Of a stretch of 64,000 bases of DNA, positions 15,176 to 27,991 are shown in pieces. Every line of letters begins with the position of its first letter. Position 1 is the stretch's first letter. Under the pieces are notes generated by a model. That model was not told the DNA's origin. It made no database searches and saw only the letters and a program-made list of their open reading frames with translations. The stretch covers positions 15,861,071 to 15,925,070 of the forward strand of contig ML677373.1 in assembly GCA_007922305.1 (NCBI GenBank). The letters are read 5' to 3'. The DNA comes from Dermatemys mawii. Lineage: Eukaryota; Chordata; Testudines; Dermatemydidae. The translations under genes were made by a program, and so were the position numbers.

Positions 15176-15780
15176 ATTGAGCAGAAAGATTGTAAACTAC
15201 TGTAAGATGGCAATTGTTATGATACTGTGGCTCTAGCCACCCAACAACTTGATTGCTTAAAGGATACTTAAAAGATGTCTGTGGGAATGTCCTGTTTGTT
15301 TTTCTCTTGCACGGCATTTCAGGCTAGCGTGAAAACACGCCTGGGATGTCTCCAGATAGTTTCTCGCTGCAGACAACAGAACAATGCAGGGTATAGGAGC
15401 TAATCACTAGGGAAAAGCAGGAAACTCATATTAAAAGAATCTAATCTCACGTGTGCAGGCTTTCCTCATATCCCTTTAATATATATATATTTGTACCTTT
15501 CTAGATACTACTTATTCCTGCATTCTATCAAGTTGTACCAATTTAGAACCAGACTCCCAAGGAGTTAGGCATTTTGAGTGATTTAAAAGGGTGTTAGAAT
15601 GCAAAGCACTGTCGTTTCTATTCTGAGAGTGATACTTTTGGGGAATGTGGGTTATTTTGTGCATAGCATAAGCAATAAGCATATATAGAATATGCCCCTT
15701 CTATTTTTTCTCTCTCAACTGTGTTCTTGTGAGTCATTTAAAAAAATTAAAAACTTCTTTCTTCGCATAAATCAGGCCAA
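15176..15780 (+). other. Probable KIF2B 3' untranslated region
   Basis: AT-rich sequence after the TAA stop. Candidate polyadenylation hexamers ATTAAA occur at 15430-15435 and 15746-15751; no perfect AATAAA with a clear GU-rich element was seen. The transcript end is therefore uncertain. Confidence 0.35.
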
Positions 15781-16666
15781 GGAACAAGATACTGTCCTAC
15801 AGGAGAAATTCAAAATCAAAAAGTGATGTGACTTCAACGGCTGGAGAGGGGAGCAGGGGATACATGCCCTGTAACAAAGGCCTTGAAGAGAGGCAATTTG
15901 CCAGACCAAAGGGCCAGAAAAGCTGCATTCACCAAAGTGCCATCTGATAAGTGCACATAACTGTGCTAAAGGCATAAGATGAAAGATAGCCATAGATTGT
16001 TGCATCATCCCTGTTGTGAAACACCACAGAAACTGCTCTTTGTTGGATAGCAGTTATGCTAAAGCTTCTGGTACATATCTACACTTATTATTTATTTTAG
16101 AAATTAATTTTGGTCAAATTCCCTCAAATATTTGTGAGATTAAAATGTGTAAATAGCACATAATTAATTGAGGGCGATCTCTGCTCTTTTCCTCTTCCTA
16201 CTTGGCTTTTGATACCATCAGCCAATTTATCCTATTTATCCTCAGAACTAGAAGGTGGTGTCTCCAATAGTCTACTTCATAGTTCAGATGCCATCCATCA
16301 TTCTAATGTTCCCTTTCCATTTCTAGTAGAAGATTTGTCCTCTTGTCCCCTCAGCCGTGAGGAGCTGTGTTTAAGAGGCAGCTGTATCTACAGTGGTGAC
16401 TTTGTTAGACACAGATGTTTACATGCTGATTGACTAGTAGTAATTATCATACTCAGGACTTTTCATCTTCAAAGCTCTTTTCAAACATTGGTGTATTAGC
16501 ATCCTGTTTGTTCCAGCACTAATAGCTTATGCAGTTACCTCATTCTCCTCTGGATAGCATTAGTGGACGGCAAATTACGAGGTGCTGTTCCCAAGAGCAA
16601 GTACAAAAGCTTGGGAAATGGCAGTTTCCTGTTGAAAAAAGTCTCCGGTATTCCAAAGATAACATT
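15781..16666. other. Intergenic, no gene seen
   Basis: No coding signature on either strand; short open frames only. Confidence 0.4.
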
Positions 16667-16682
16667 GGGGGGGGGGGGGGGG
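16667..16682. repeat. Poly-G run (16 G)
   Basis: Sixteen consecutive G residues on the + strand. Such a run is prone to slippage and sequencing error, and could form a G-quadruplex. Confidence 0.95.
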
Positions 16683-16908
16683 AGTTCCCCCTCCCTTATG
16701 TCTACTTCCTGGTTCTGTGAAAGAGAAAACTCCCCATCTGGCATCTCCTCTGAATTCTTGTATCAGAGGTTGTGAGGGTGAGGTGGGGTTAAAAGAGGTA
16801 CCAGATCCTAAATTCCACCTAGGCCTGCATCCCACCTAAGTCCCATCTGGAGCTGCACTGCCAGGTAATTTCAAACTGGTGATGCTGGGAAACTTCCCCT
16901 GACCCTCT

Positions 16909-16914
<6 letters not shown>

Positions 16915-16964
<50 letters not shown>

Positions 16965-16990
16965 TGTGTGTGTGCGTGTGCGTGTGCGTG

Positions 16991-17023
<33 letters not shown>
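16915..17023. repeat. Compound (TG)n-(CGTGTG)n-(GA)n microsatellite
   Basis: A TG run leads into CGTGTG variants and then a pure GA run. The alternating purine-pyrimidine part can adopt Z-DNA and the GA part a triplex. All open frames across it are repeat artefacts. Confidence 0.97.
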
Positions 17024-17028
<5 letters not shown>

Positions 17029-17364
17029 AGGGTTCCACAGCATGGAGCAGCTCCGTGAAGAAGCTAATACAGCCTGGAGTCATGTTATCTTTTGTACAGA
17101 TTCCTTTTAGGGACTGTGAGTAGTAGTTGATCTCTCCCTGTGCTTGTCCCATGGCTGAATCCAGGCCTATATTCCGAATGCTGGTGTGTGTGATAGTGTC
17201 CATGGTGTAAAGCTGTGGAATAAAGTATATTAGCAACACAGTTATGCATTAAGTTGGGTGTATGAGAAGTGGAGTTTCAATGAGCTGAAAAGAATTCTAG
17301 CAGGACAGTATGGTTTGCATGATGGGCATGAAATAGAACATTCTTTTTTTGTTCATACCTACAT

Positions 17365-17589
17365 CAGAGGTCAGCAACCTTTGGCACGCAGCCCATCAGG
17401 GTAATCCACTGGTGGTCCAAGAGACATTTTGTTTACCTTGACCATACACAGGCATGGCCTCCTCCTTCCAGCAGCTCCCAGTGACTGCGGTTCACCGTAC
17501 CTGACCAACGAGACCTACAGGAAGTGGCATGGGACGCAAGGTAAGCGGATTACCCTGATGGGCCTCCTGCCAAAGGTTGCCAACGCCTC
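17365..17589. mobile_element. hAT-type MITE with 8-bp target duplication
   Basis: The left end CAGAGGTCAGCAACCTTTGG and the right end (reverse complement, ...GTTGGCAACCTTTGGCAGG) are inverted repeats extending to CCCATCAGGGTAATCC on both sides. ACCTACAT (17357-17364) and ACTTACAT (17590-17597) flank it, 7 of 8 bases matching. That length is diagnostic for hAT transposition. No transposase is present. Confidence 0.8.
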
Positions 17590-17597
17590 ACTTACAT

Positions 17598-19557
17598 TAT
17601 GAGGAGTCTCTCTGGGTCTCAGCTCGGGAAGTGACTCATTAGCACATCCTACTGGTTCCTAGGGAACTAGCAAATTAATTAATTAAATGAGCATTTGTCA
17701 TTAGAATCATTATACTGTACAATTTATAGATCCACCTTGTTTATCCCATCTTGTAATTTGATTATCTTCCCTTCTGTATTGTCCTTTGCTTTAGCAAACT
17801 TGCTGCATAGTCAGAAATCATTTGATTATGTATAAAGGTGAGCAAAACTAATCCATTATGGTTTCTGGGGCTTTGTCCAAGCTTTTTCTTTGGTTTTCCT
17901 GTGTGTGGATTTGCAACAGCAAACTCCACTTTGTGTTTTGGGTTTGAAACTGTGGCTTAAGCAGATTTAAAAAACAAACAAAAAAACCCAGCAACACAAA
18001 CACACACGTAAATTATTCCACATTGACTGAAAGTGTTTACACATTTTTTTTTAGTGCTTTGCAGGGTTTTGGTTTTGTTTAGTTTTGGTTTTTGTGCACT
18101 AGGGTTGAGTTTGTAATGAATCAAAAAATCAGATGAGTTTTCCCCAGTTTTAGGTTTGCAGTGCTCTGCTGTCTGCAAGTGTTCATTAAGTGAAGAGCAC
18201 TTAATTAAGGTATTAAGACCAGTCATTTACTTAAACAACTGAAATGCTTTGTTGGATGTGCCCTCTGTTTATAACGGCTTATAGCTGTACAAGCAACCAC
18301 AGCTCAAGAGTTGGCCTGCATGGAACTCATTATAGGGTCAGAGCCTTCATCAACTTCTGGCTACGCCATAAATTCCTACCAGCAATAGCTTCACAGATGG
18401 AAGCCCTCATTCTGGGTAAAAGGTGTTCTTTTTCCCTTGTTTCTGACCTTGGTCTAACTGCTTTTTTTGTTCCACATGTGGGACACTGGAGTCATCCTTT
18501 ACTCCTAAATATCCTTTTATTTCCCACAACTCTTTCATCTAATAAGTCTGCCTATTAATGTGTGGGATGTTACCAGAATGAATCCCTGTGGTGAATTTGT
18601 CTCTTTTGACATCCCTTTTAATTCTCATGGATCTGTGTCTCAGCTGTTGCAAATTCTTCCTCCCTAGAGGAAGTCAGGACAGGCCACCCCATCAGCGTTC
18701 TGTCGCTTGAAGAATTAAATTAAAAATCCTGGTTTCTGAAAGTGTCCATGACTTTGCTCTGTGACCTTGTATCCACCTACTTCCCTAGCCACACCTAGAG
18801 CCTTGGCTTCCTTTCTTGGTCTGTCTTTGCCGCTCTATATTTGGGAGCCAGTCACTCACCTGTGCAGTCCCATCTGGAAATTCTCCCTTTCAGCTGCTGA
18901 GTCACCTCCTTTCTTCCGAGCTCCCACAGCATGGCCAGTTCTCAATTCTCTCAATTGCTGATAGTTTCCTTTAATACTGCAGCTCTTGGAGCCAGGGTAT
19001 GTGAAAATCACAGGTTTAAATTTTTTAAGTAACATTGTAGCCTGCGTAGTTGTAGAGAAAAGTCTGAAAACATGAAACATAAATCTTCTAAACCAGAAGG
19101 CCAATAGAAAAACAAAAACTTTTTTTTTAATAAATCTCATGATTTTGGGGGGCATGACTTATGATTTTTGAAGTTGGCAGTACTTCTCTTCTTAGCCCAT
19201 CCTGTGCTTATTCATATCTGATTGACTTTGCAAAGTATTGTCTGGGTAAGAAGCAAGGGACAGAGGCTACCTGGCTCTACGTGCACATTGAGATGAGGAG
19301 GAGCGGACCAAAGCAAGGGCCTAACAGAATTGCAGCTCTGACATCCTGGGATACACTGAAGAATCAGAGCCACAAATTCACCATTCCACCCATCTTGAAA
19401 CACAGGCATTTGTAACCCACCGGTGAGTGTATATCACAAGTTCCCCACTTTGCCCTAGCTGCAGAGGAAACAAGTCTGTTACAACCCGGATTCTGCTTTT
19501 AGCATTGAAGGTGCAGTTCAGGCCCCCATATGTCAGCCAAGATGGTGACTGTCACAT
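17598..19557. other. Intergenic, ~2 kb without a gene
   Basis: No gene or clear repeat boundary seen. Contains a T/A-rich stretch of TTTTGGTTTT words near 18060-18100. Confidence 0.4.
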
Positions 19558-19569
19558 ATTGACTAATGG

Positions 19570-19754
19570 AATCAGAGTGGTAGCCGTGTTAGTCTGGAAT
19601 TGCAGAAGTGACAAAGAGTCCTGTGGCACCTTAAAGACTAACTTAAGTATTGAAGCATAAGCTTTGTGGGCTAATGCCCACTTCATCGGATGCATGAAAG
19701 CTTATGCTTCAATACTTTGGTTAGTCTTTAAGGTGCCACAGGACTCTTTGTCAC
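19570..19754. mobile_element. Fold-back retroposon-like element with 12-bp TSD
   Basis: Begins AATCAGAGTGGTAGCCGTGT, a phrase I recall from an abundant turtle repeat. Arm 1 (from 19608) and arm 2 (to 19754) are inverted copies. Their outermost 35 bases (GTGACAAAGAGTCC ... AAGACTAAC) pair perfectly, followed by about 20 more with a 2-base mismatch. ATTGACTAATGG flanks it exactly at 19558-19569 and 19755-19766, a 12-bp target duplication of the kind LINE machinery leaves. Arm 2 is truncated relative to arm 1. Confidence 0.75.
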
Positions 19755-19766
19755 ATTGACTAATGG

Positions 19767-22477
19767 GGCTGCTTAATCTGCACCTTACAAAGGGTATTCA
19801 GCCCCTGTGCACCCAGGAGTTCTGGGAGACAGGGTGCCTCTAGGTGCTGCTACTGAAGTTGTGTGTGTCCTCTGCACTGCATGCAATTTGCTCAGATTAG
19901 CACTAAAACGCTGCGGGTTTGTTCCTATGTTCTTTTGTTTTTTTATTATCCCAGTATTATATCTTATCACGTTGTTGTTATTGTGCTAAAACTTGAGGTC
20001 CTTTGTCAGATTTTTCTCTGTTTTTCTGCTCAGGCAAACCCCAAGACAGATGGAACTAATAATAGTTGCAGCCAGTAACATACGTTTAGTAATGCACATC
20101 AATATTTTTTACTTTCACAGATGCTAGGGTTTTGCATTATAGAGATGTATGATTCTTAAACTAATTTCAACAAAGCCAAGAAAGTGATCTCTATTGGCAA
20201 TACAATAAAACCACATTTAAATGAATCATTTTTCATTGTACCTATTTTATACGCTAGAAGGTTATGTTTGAAATTCCACTGTACTAACAGACAGTACTGA
20301 AAAAACTCTTACTACACATTAAATTTCAAATTCTCACATCTCCCACTTAGGTTTGTTATCGCATGACGCTTTCTCCAACTAATCTAAAAATAGGATTTAT
20401 GGGGTGTTTGTGTCTCCTTCCTTTTATTGTTGACAGGAGCATGCGACATCTTTGCGAGAACTTCGAAGGGCATTCTATTCTGCAACAATTCACCTTACAT
20501 TGTGCCTCTCGTCCTCCTTGATTGCTACTAGAAATGCATGCACAGAAACAATGAGTCTATTATTCAGGATATTCCTTGAAGATTTCCCTCTCTTTTGTGT
20601 TTTCACATAGAGGGTTGTTTTGCTGCTGGTGCCCTTTCAATCATTTCGTCAGTAGCGGATTGTGATGTGATGTGACATACAAGGATAAGACTTTGAGTTG
20701 AGAGGGAAAAACCCAAGAGTAGGTAAAGTCTCAGACACAGGAATCCTATATTTATGTGAAAATCTCTACTGATAAACAGAGAAGAGGAATATTTGATAAA
20801 ATTAAGATCTGTATCACAAAATTATCTAAATATGAGGCTAAGAGGTCTACAAGCTACATGCTGTAGCCTGCTATTTTGCTATCGATACATGGGCATATGC
20901 TAACAATGGCTCTCGACCTTTCCAGACTACTGTCCCCCTTTTAGGAGTCTGATTTGTCTTGCATACCTCCAACATTCTCTTCACTTAACGACTTGCTTAC
21001 AAAACCAGACATAAAAACACAAGGGTGTCACAGTATACTCCTACTAAGAAATTGCTTACTGTCTTATTTTTACCATATAATTATAAAATAAATCAGTTGG
21101 AATATAAAGATGGTATTTACATTTCATTTATATACCGTATATAGAGCGGTATAAAGAAGTCATTGTATGAAATTTTAGTTTGTACTGACTTTGCTATTGT
21201 TTTTTTATAGCCTGGCTCAGGCAGCCCCTTGAGCTTCAAGCATCTGCTTTTTATTGCCGCTTGGATTTGAGGCAATAGAGTGCCCTAAGGTGATTTGAGA
21301 TGTCCCATAATGCATAGCAGTGGAGCATGCTAAATTCAAACACAAGAGAAAGCAAATGTTAGGAGGAAAGAATATGTGACAAGCCAGGCACTGAGGTAGC
21401 TGGACCCACCAAAAAGTCACAGCAGGAACGTCAGCAGCCGCACTTCTAGCCCCTTTGTCTGGAGGGAAAAAATATTGGCCCATTTTCTCTTGGCCATTGG
21501 AGCTGCTTAAGGGAGGTGTGTGTGTGAATAGACTGTTCATTCTTCTTTCAGTGGATGAGCTTCACTGTAACACTGAAGCTGCCATATGTGAGCGGTCACA
21601 TTTTCAGTGGGGTTTATTAACTGTGTTTACAAAATTTGTGAGTTAATGTGTCAAACTTGGCATTTCTGCACATAACAATAGGCAACTGTGCCTGAAAAGT
21701 CTTGATTTGTGTGTGCGATTCAGCCCTTGTCTATATGTACATGGGAATTTGGCTCCCACATTTATTATGGGGGCAATTAAAGAAGTCTGCTGAAAATCTT
21801 ATTCTATGTTTTCCAGGAGTTATCTGTTGATTATAGGAAGATATTTTATGTTTACTTTTGGTAACAGTAGCATAATTCAGGATTTAAATTTCTGGACAAC
21901 TGACCATGCAAATATCTACCTGATATACCCACATTCTCGATTGGCTGAAATATTGTGTACTGGAACAATGGATTGCTAATTGTTTTATCAAAGCTAAAAA
22001 AAAAAAGTATGAAAAAAGCTGTTTAATAGACTGTCAAGTTTTTCTGTGTGTCTGTTCCTTAAATCTGTGCCCAGAGCTTAGGTGTCTCATTCTCATTGGC
22101 TAGGCTTTCCTGTTTGCTCATCACCTCAGACCTAATTGTCCACGGCCCTTTACCTTGTGTGTTGATTTACAGCAGAGCAAAAGGAGCACTGTTCTAATCT
22201 GGTAGTATTTTACATCCAGTTTTCACTTTTCAGTGGTGTAAATGGCACAGGAGGTGCAGGGCAACAAAAGTCTTGTCTTCTTTCCATGCTTCCTTCTTCT
22301 TCAGTTCTCTCCCCTATTTCCTGCTGCTGTGTATTAGTTTTGAGGCCCTACCATCACCTCCAGTGCTCTCAGTGACATGACTGATTACCTAATAATCTTG
22401 TCCCTCTTCTTATTGGTTATGTCATTCAACTCACCTTCCCATACTTGGAAGGCTGCTTCCTGGGGATGGATGTAAAT
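19767..22477. other. Intergenic, ~2.7 kb without a gene
   Basis: No coding region supported. AT-rich, with no repeat ends I can define. Confidence 0.4.
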
Positions 22478-22480
22478 AAG

Positions 22481-22750
22481 GCCAAGTCTACACTCCAGAG
22501 TTATGTCAACTCAGCTATGTTGCTCAGGGGAGTTAAAAGTCCACACTGCTGAGCAACATAGTTAAGCTGATTTAATCCCCAGTGGAGACAGCATGAGATT
22601 GACAGAAGAATTCTCCTGCGAACCTAGCTACTGCCTCTAAGGGAAGTTAATTAACTACGCTGAGGGAGAACCCCTCCTGTCGCTGAACTGTGCATCTACA
22701 CTGAAGTGTTTCAGTGATGCAGCTTCAGTGTTCCAAGTATAGACAATCCC
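22481..22750. mobile_element. MITE, GTCTACAC-type ends
   Basis: The left end GGCCAAGTCTACACTCC lies after TAA (22478-22480). The right end reads in reverse GGGATTGTCTATACTTGG and is followed by TAT. Internal inverted words such as CTATGTTGCTCAG and CTGAGCAACATAG show a fold-back structure. Confidence 0.6.
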
Positions 22751-23055
22751 TATGTCCATTTTAAAGAGAAGAAATTGAGCCTCTGAAATTTTATCAGCCT
22801 TTCAAACCCACTCGACAAGCTCCTTAAAACATACTTCACTTTCTATTGCTCATAGTAACTCTGTAAGCATGGGGGGAATAACCTATCTATTCTCGAGTGA
22901 CTCTGTTTGCATGAAGTCATCATTAAAGGATAATCTGCATGATAGGTTTTCTATCATCTGTACATATTCTTTTAAATATATATGCATATTTAAGTAAATA
23001 CCAATGAGAGGGTGGTGTTAAAAAATGTATCACCTCTGTTTGTGATCTCCCTGTA

Positions 23056-23175
23056 GGGTGACCAGATGTCCCGATTTTATAGAGACAGTTCCAGTTTTTG
23101 GGTCTTTTTCTTATATAGGCTCCTATTATTCCTCACCCGCTTCCCCAATTTTTCACAGTTGCTGTCTGGTTACCC
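23056..23175. mobile_element. Short MITE with TA target duplication
   Basis: Ends GGGTGACCAGATGTCC and, in reverse, GGGTAACCAGACAGC are inverted repeats. TA flanks both sides (23054-23055, 23176-23177), which fits Tc1/mariner-type transposition. A second copy lies at 55936-56056. Confidence 0.6.
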
Positions 23176-23177
23176 TA

Positions 23178-24080
23178 TCTCCCTGGTATCACGTCGTCCC
23201 TCTTTGACTTATCAGCTCTGCACAAGATCAGTAGAATGACCAATAAACTCAAATATTGCCAAATATTTGTATTGCCATAACAGAGATATCTATTGTTCAA
23301 TGTTATGTAATGTAAATTTGTAAAATCCCAAGCAACTTCCTGTTGACATTTTTTTTTTGCATTTAATAAAATGCAAGTATTCACAGTCAACTTATTGATT
23401 CAAAGGATTATGCCACAATGTGATAATACAGTTGTGCTACGATGCCAAATAATCAATCTAATTATTTTTGTCACAACATGATTTATCAGTTCACATTGGA
23501 TTGAGTTACAAAAAGAAGCAACCTCTTTCAGGGAACTGATTGCCTAAATAGGTTGGATTTTATAAAATCTGCATATTAGCCATATTGGTGGAGATGCTGT
23601 TGTGATGTAAGAGAATAGTCTGTCTTCCATATCACAGGTAAAGAAAGGCTAGGAAAATCCAAGATGGGCTTCTAAGAAATCTGTTTGTAAATTGATACTG
23701 CATAATAATTACTAATAACTCTTTGCATTTCTGTACCCGTGCAAGCTAAGAAACGTATTTATCAAACCCACTTATGTGCACAGCAACACTATGCGACGGT
23801 TTAAGATTGGAAATGGAAAAGTATACCATAGCTATTTGAAATTGCACTTGGCAGGCACTTGGGGAGAGGGAGAATGCAGTTACCTGAGTTAAAAACCTCG
23901 GCACCATTATCATTATTACTAAATAGGCCAGGGGATCTTTAATGACGTCAGAAGCTCAGAAATCTCATTCATGGAATTTTCTGATCAGCTATTGCACTGG
24001 AAACTTTGAATTTTGAAATTTGAGGCTGGAAGAAGGGGTTTTAAAAAATTAGTGAATGCCCCCCTTTGTGACTGTCTCTG
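23178..24080. other. Intergenic, no gene seen
   Basis: AT-rich; short open frames only. Confidence 0.4.
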
Positions 24081-24104
24081 CTCTCTCTCTCTCTCTCTCT
24101 CTCT
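24081..24104. repeat. (CT)12 microsatellite
   Basis: A pure CT dinucleotide run. Confidence 0.95.
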
Positions 24105-24499
24105 GAATACAAATTGAAACAGTAAAGATATTAATGAAAGAGCAAAAGCTAGCTAGTATGTCAGACACTCACTGGCTGATTACACTTTCTGATTCGTGAG
24201 CTAGAACTCAGGGGAACAGCAACTGCCTCTTTTACTGCCTTTTCTATGAAAACTGCAGACGGCTGCCTATGCTCATTACTATTTTAGGTGATTCAGAGCA
24301 TTAGAGGAGAAGTGGGGAGACTGGAGATATGGAAGGATGTTTTTAATAACGTTAAATGGATTAGCAACCTCAATTCTCATCTAAACAAACTAGGGATAGC
24401 AATTAATCTCAGTACAAATGGATGCTAGTGGTAAACTAAGTGAGCTATTTCTGACCTCTTTGAACCACGAGAAAAGGAAAGTGGTTTTAATAATAGGAC

Positions 24500-24655
24500 A
24501 TTGATTCAGGAAAGCATCTCTACTGAGGACAGCATTTAAGTATGCATCTAACTTAAAGCATGTGCTTAAGGCCTATTAGCATGCCTAAGTGCTGTTTTGA
24601 ATAGTGATGGACTTAAGCCTGTGGTTAAGTGCTTTCCTAAATTGAAGCCCTAAGC
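24500..24655. repeat. Palindromic short repeat, AAGCACTTA-related
   Basis: Inverted words TTGATTCAGGAAAGCA and TGCTTTCCTAAATTGAA lie at the ends, with CATGTGCTTAAG inside. Diverged relative of 87-206. Confidence 0.4.
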
Positions 24656-27080
24656 ATGAGTGAAATGTAACTGGCCACACCTGCCATAATTGGAGAGAGA
24701 GATGAAAATATACATTTAGTCCCTGATCCTGCAATGAGCTGCGTGCGGGCAGACCTGTCTCTGAGGTGCATGCATTCAAAGTGTTTTTAAAAGCCACAGC
24801 CAGTCAGGCCCAAATCCTAGTCCCATGAGTAAAATCTGAAGGTCTATGTCTATTGAAGCTTTGTTGGGCAGGGGGCACAGAATCTACCCTCTGCCTCCCA
24901 TGCCTTCACCCAGTGGCAGTGCTGTGTATTTTACTTCAGCAGTGGTTATGCTGCAGAACTGCATTGTTCCTCATTTAAAATAAAATCCTGAAAATCACTA
25001 GAAAGCCTCTAAGGTTAGAAATAGAAAATGTGGCTATCTCAAATTCCCAGCTGATATTAAATAGTGGCAGCTTCATTAATTTCAGTGGTGGTACACTGAT
25101 TCACGTCAGTCAAGGGGTATGGTCCAAAACCATCTGAAATCTCGCAGACTATGTCTAGACTAGGCTGTGTCCTAGGACTGATCACAAGGAGACAGCACAT
25201 TTAAAAATATGATTTGCTGGGTCTGTGTTTGGTCCTAAGCTCATTTGAAAACATGGCCCATTTAAGTTCAGTGCCTAAATGGAAGTGGAGCTCTTTCAGT
25301 ACTACTGGCCTATGTATTCTGGGTCTTCATATAGCAGGCAGCAGTGGTACTAACAACCAAACGTTCTTAACCCAGAGAGTGGAGACAAGTTAAGGAGAGC
25401 CTGAAGGAGTGAAACGATCTTTAATTGCATCTTGACAGATGGCAAAACTAAATGGAAGTGACTGAGTTGAGAGTGGAATTTGAGAAAAGCATAGCTGAGT
25501 CTCAGTCCATACAAAGGCTTAAGGCTGCCGCAACAAATCCTGGTCATTCCAACCAAGAAAGATCCGGTTCCACTTCATTTTCTCTTTATGGGCCAAGTCC
25601 TGAGGCCCTAATTAAATTTTTACTCCATGCTTACTCAAGCTAATACTTCACTGGGAGCCAGCATGATAAAGAACTTAATAAAAGTCAAGGACCATGTCTC
25701 TTCCTGCACTAAAGCCCACAGAAAGGAGCTATAGGCAGGAAATCTCCATGAGATCCAGCTTGTGGGTTTCCTTCAGAACCAACCCATCTAGGGGCAGTGT
25801 TTTCCTCTCTTGTGAAACAGGCCAAAATTCTATCCTCTGCCTTGTGCATTCCCTAGGATCTACAAAGGGTAAGAGCCCTGTGCCACTGCTGTATCTCTGA
25901 GCCCCCATCTCCTCTTCCCTTGCCTGTCAGGATGGCTCCACTGGGATCCGAGGAAGGGGATGGGTTGAATACATGATCTGTAGCTACCAGCCTACCCCTG
26001 GGGAAGTGTGACAGTATCCTCTGGAAGCATGTTCCAGGAAAAGCTTTATGAACCTGCAGGTTTTATCTGTGCTGGGATTTTTAAAGGCACCTAAGAGAAT
26101 CTGGGGCCAAAGTCTCATTGAAATTCTAAGCTTCACAGGCTTCTTTGAAAATCTCAAGCGTATGTATTTATTTATTGCCCATGAACCCACATCCTTTTAG
26201 ACTGCAAATGCAGGGTGTGAATGCTCGTAGGCTCTGGAAATCAGCATTAGCAACAGGCGGGGAGACCCCAATTAGAGTGGAGAATAGTAATTTATTATCC
26301 ATTAGGAGACCTGTCAATCAACTAGGGCTGATGGAGCAATAACCTTTGAAACAATCTGTGCTGCCATGCCTAGACTGCTAACTGGCTATATAAAAAAAGG
26401 TCACGTTGATGAGATTAATGGTTTCTTCCCATTCAGACACTCTACCCTGCGCTTTAGTGACACATGCAGCTATCTCTGATCAAGCAAGACTGTCAAATAT
26501 CTCCCGGGGCTGAGTTCCCTGTGTTCTCCAAGCCCAGGGAGGAAAGAATCCAAAGGCGTTTACAGTTCTCTGAAACATTTTCAAATAAGGAAAACACCCC
26601 AGTCTCTTTGGTGCCTGCCTAACGTGGGGCGTGGAACAAAACGCACCTTCAGTGCTGCCTCCCACCCCAGCTAGATCCTCTTTAAAGGCTGATGCAAGAT
26701 CGGCACTTCCAAGAATGCTGCCAGATGCCTGCACAATAAAGCTGCGGGAAGGTTGCGGGGATGGAGGGGCTTGAGTAGTGAAACAATTACACAAGTTCAG
26801 TTCCTTCTATTATGCCCACATTCCACAGCGGAGGAGTAGCTTTGGAAAGAGTGCAGCCCAAGGCTGGGGCCTTTAGCCTCTCTGCTCCTGTTCATACCTT
26901 CCCCCTAGTTTATTTTATTTTTAACCTATGTGACAAAAGTCCTCAGGGTTAAATCCTACCAATTTTACTCATTCAATATGTCTCATTGAGCAAGGGAAGC
27001 AGAATCTGGCCCTTAAGGTGCATGCACAAGGCTCTTCTTAAAGTCTCACTGAAACCCGTAGGGTGAATTACATCTTTACA
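24656..27080. other. Intergenic, ~2.4 kb without a gene
   Basis: No gene supported; no repeat with defined ends. Confidence 0.4.
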
Positions 27081-27155
27081 CTCTGATCCTGCAACACACT
27101 TAAGCATGTGCTTAACTTTAAGTATATGCTTAAGAACTTTGCTAGACTGAGGCCT
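27081..27155. repeat. Partial copy of palindromic short repeat
   Basis: CTGATCCTGCAACACACTTA, then CATGTGCTTAACTTTAAG: the left half of the family seen at 87-206 and 32714-32859. Confidence 0.45.
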
Positions 27156-27692
27156 TAGGTTCAGATTTCAGAGGCAATTAAGGCTAGTTTGTGCTGCAAA
27201 GTATCCTTAAAAAGGCCAAGGATGGCCAGTGGAGAATTCTCTGTGTGCTGGAGAACTCTCAGCTGGTAGTAACCCAGCAGAGATGGTTCTGTAACCACCC
27301 ATGACAGCTGCTCCCTCCTGCCTAGTGTTAGGATAAGGGGGTGTATGTCAGAGGTATTCTGGGATGGGTCATGAACAGGATGAAGAAAGGTGGCGTCAGG
27401 AAGTGATGGAACAAGATTTCTCTACACCTGATTCTCCACTGACAATGGGGCTGGAGATCCTGTATGTGCTCTGGAATGCATTAACGTTGTGCAGGCTGTT
27501 ATCAGATATGAGGTGAAAGAGACACAGACTTAGATAGCAGTGACTAAACTCTCCATGTAAATTAGAAGGTCTCCCTTAGAGACATCCTGGAGCTTTTAAT
27601 TGCATGAGTATCCCTTTCTACTGACCTAGGTCGACACATGAAACATCAAGTACATCGGTTAAGTAGGAGCAGGACATGCTCTTAGAGTTTGC

Positions 27693-27991
27693 TGATGTAA
27701 CAGAAGGTAGGACAGCCTGCACCACAGCACTGGATACAGGTAGGATACTATTCGGAGCCTGATCCTACTCCTCAGTGAGAGATGGAGTTGATTCATAGGG
27801 CCTAAACCAGTGCCCATTAAAAGTCGACAGAGAGACTTCCATTGGTTTAATAGATGTGGGATCAGACTCATAGTGCAGTAGTATCCACTAATCAACATCA
27901 TTTTCTACATATTCAAATGGATCGACATCTCTTAAATGTGATGCTAATCTCCCATCATGAATGCCAGCATAGTTTTGTGGACTAGGTATGA
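27693..27991. repeat. Direct ~300-bp repeat, copy 1
   Basis: Aligns end to end, almost without gaps, with 28476-28773. Shared blocks include GTGCCCATTAAAAGT, AGACTTCCATTGGTTTA and GTGATGCTAATCTCCCATCA. The reverse-strand open frame 27659-27901 is only the shadow of this repeat. Confidence 0.85.

Noticed and set aside
16819..17239. His/Thr-, Val/Cys- and Ser/Leu-rich frames
   Set aside because: Pure translation of the TG/GA microsatellite.
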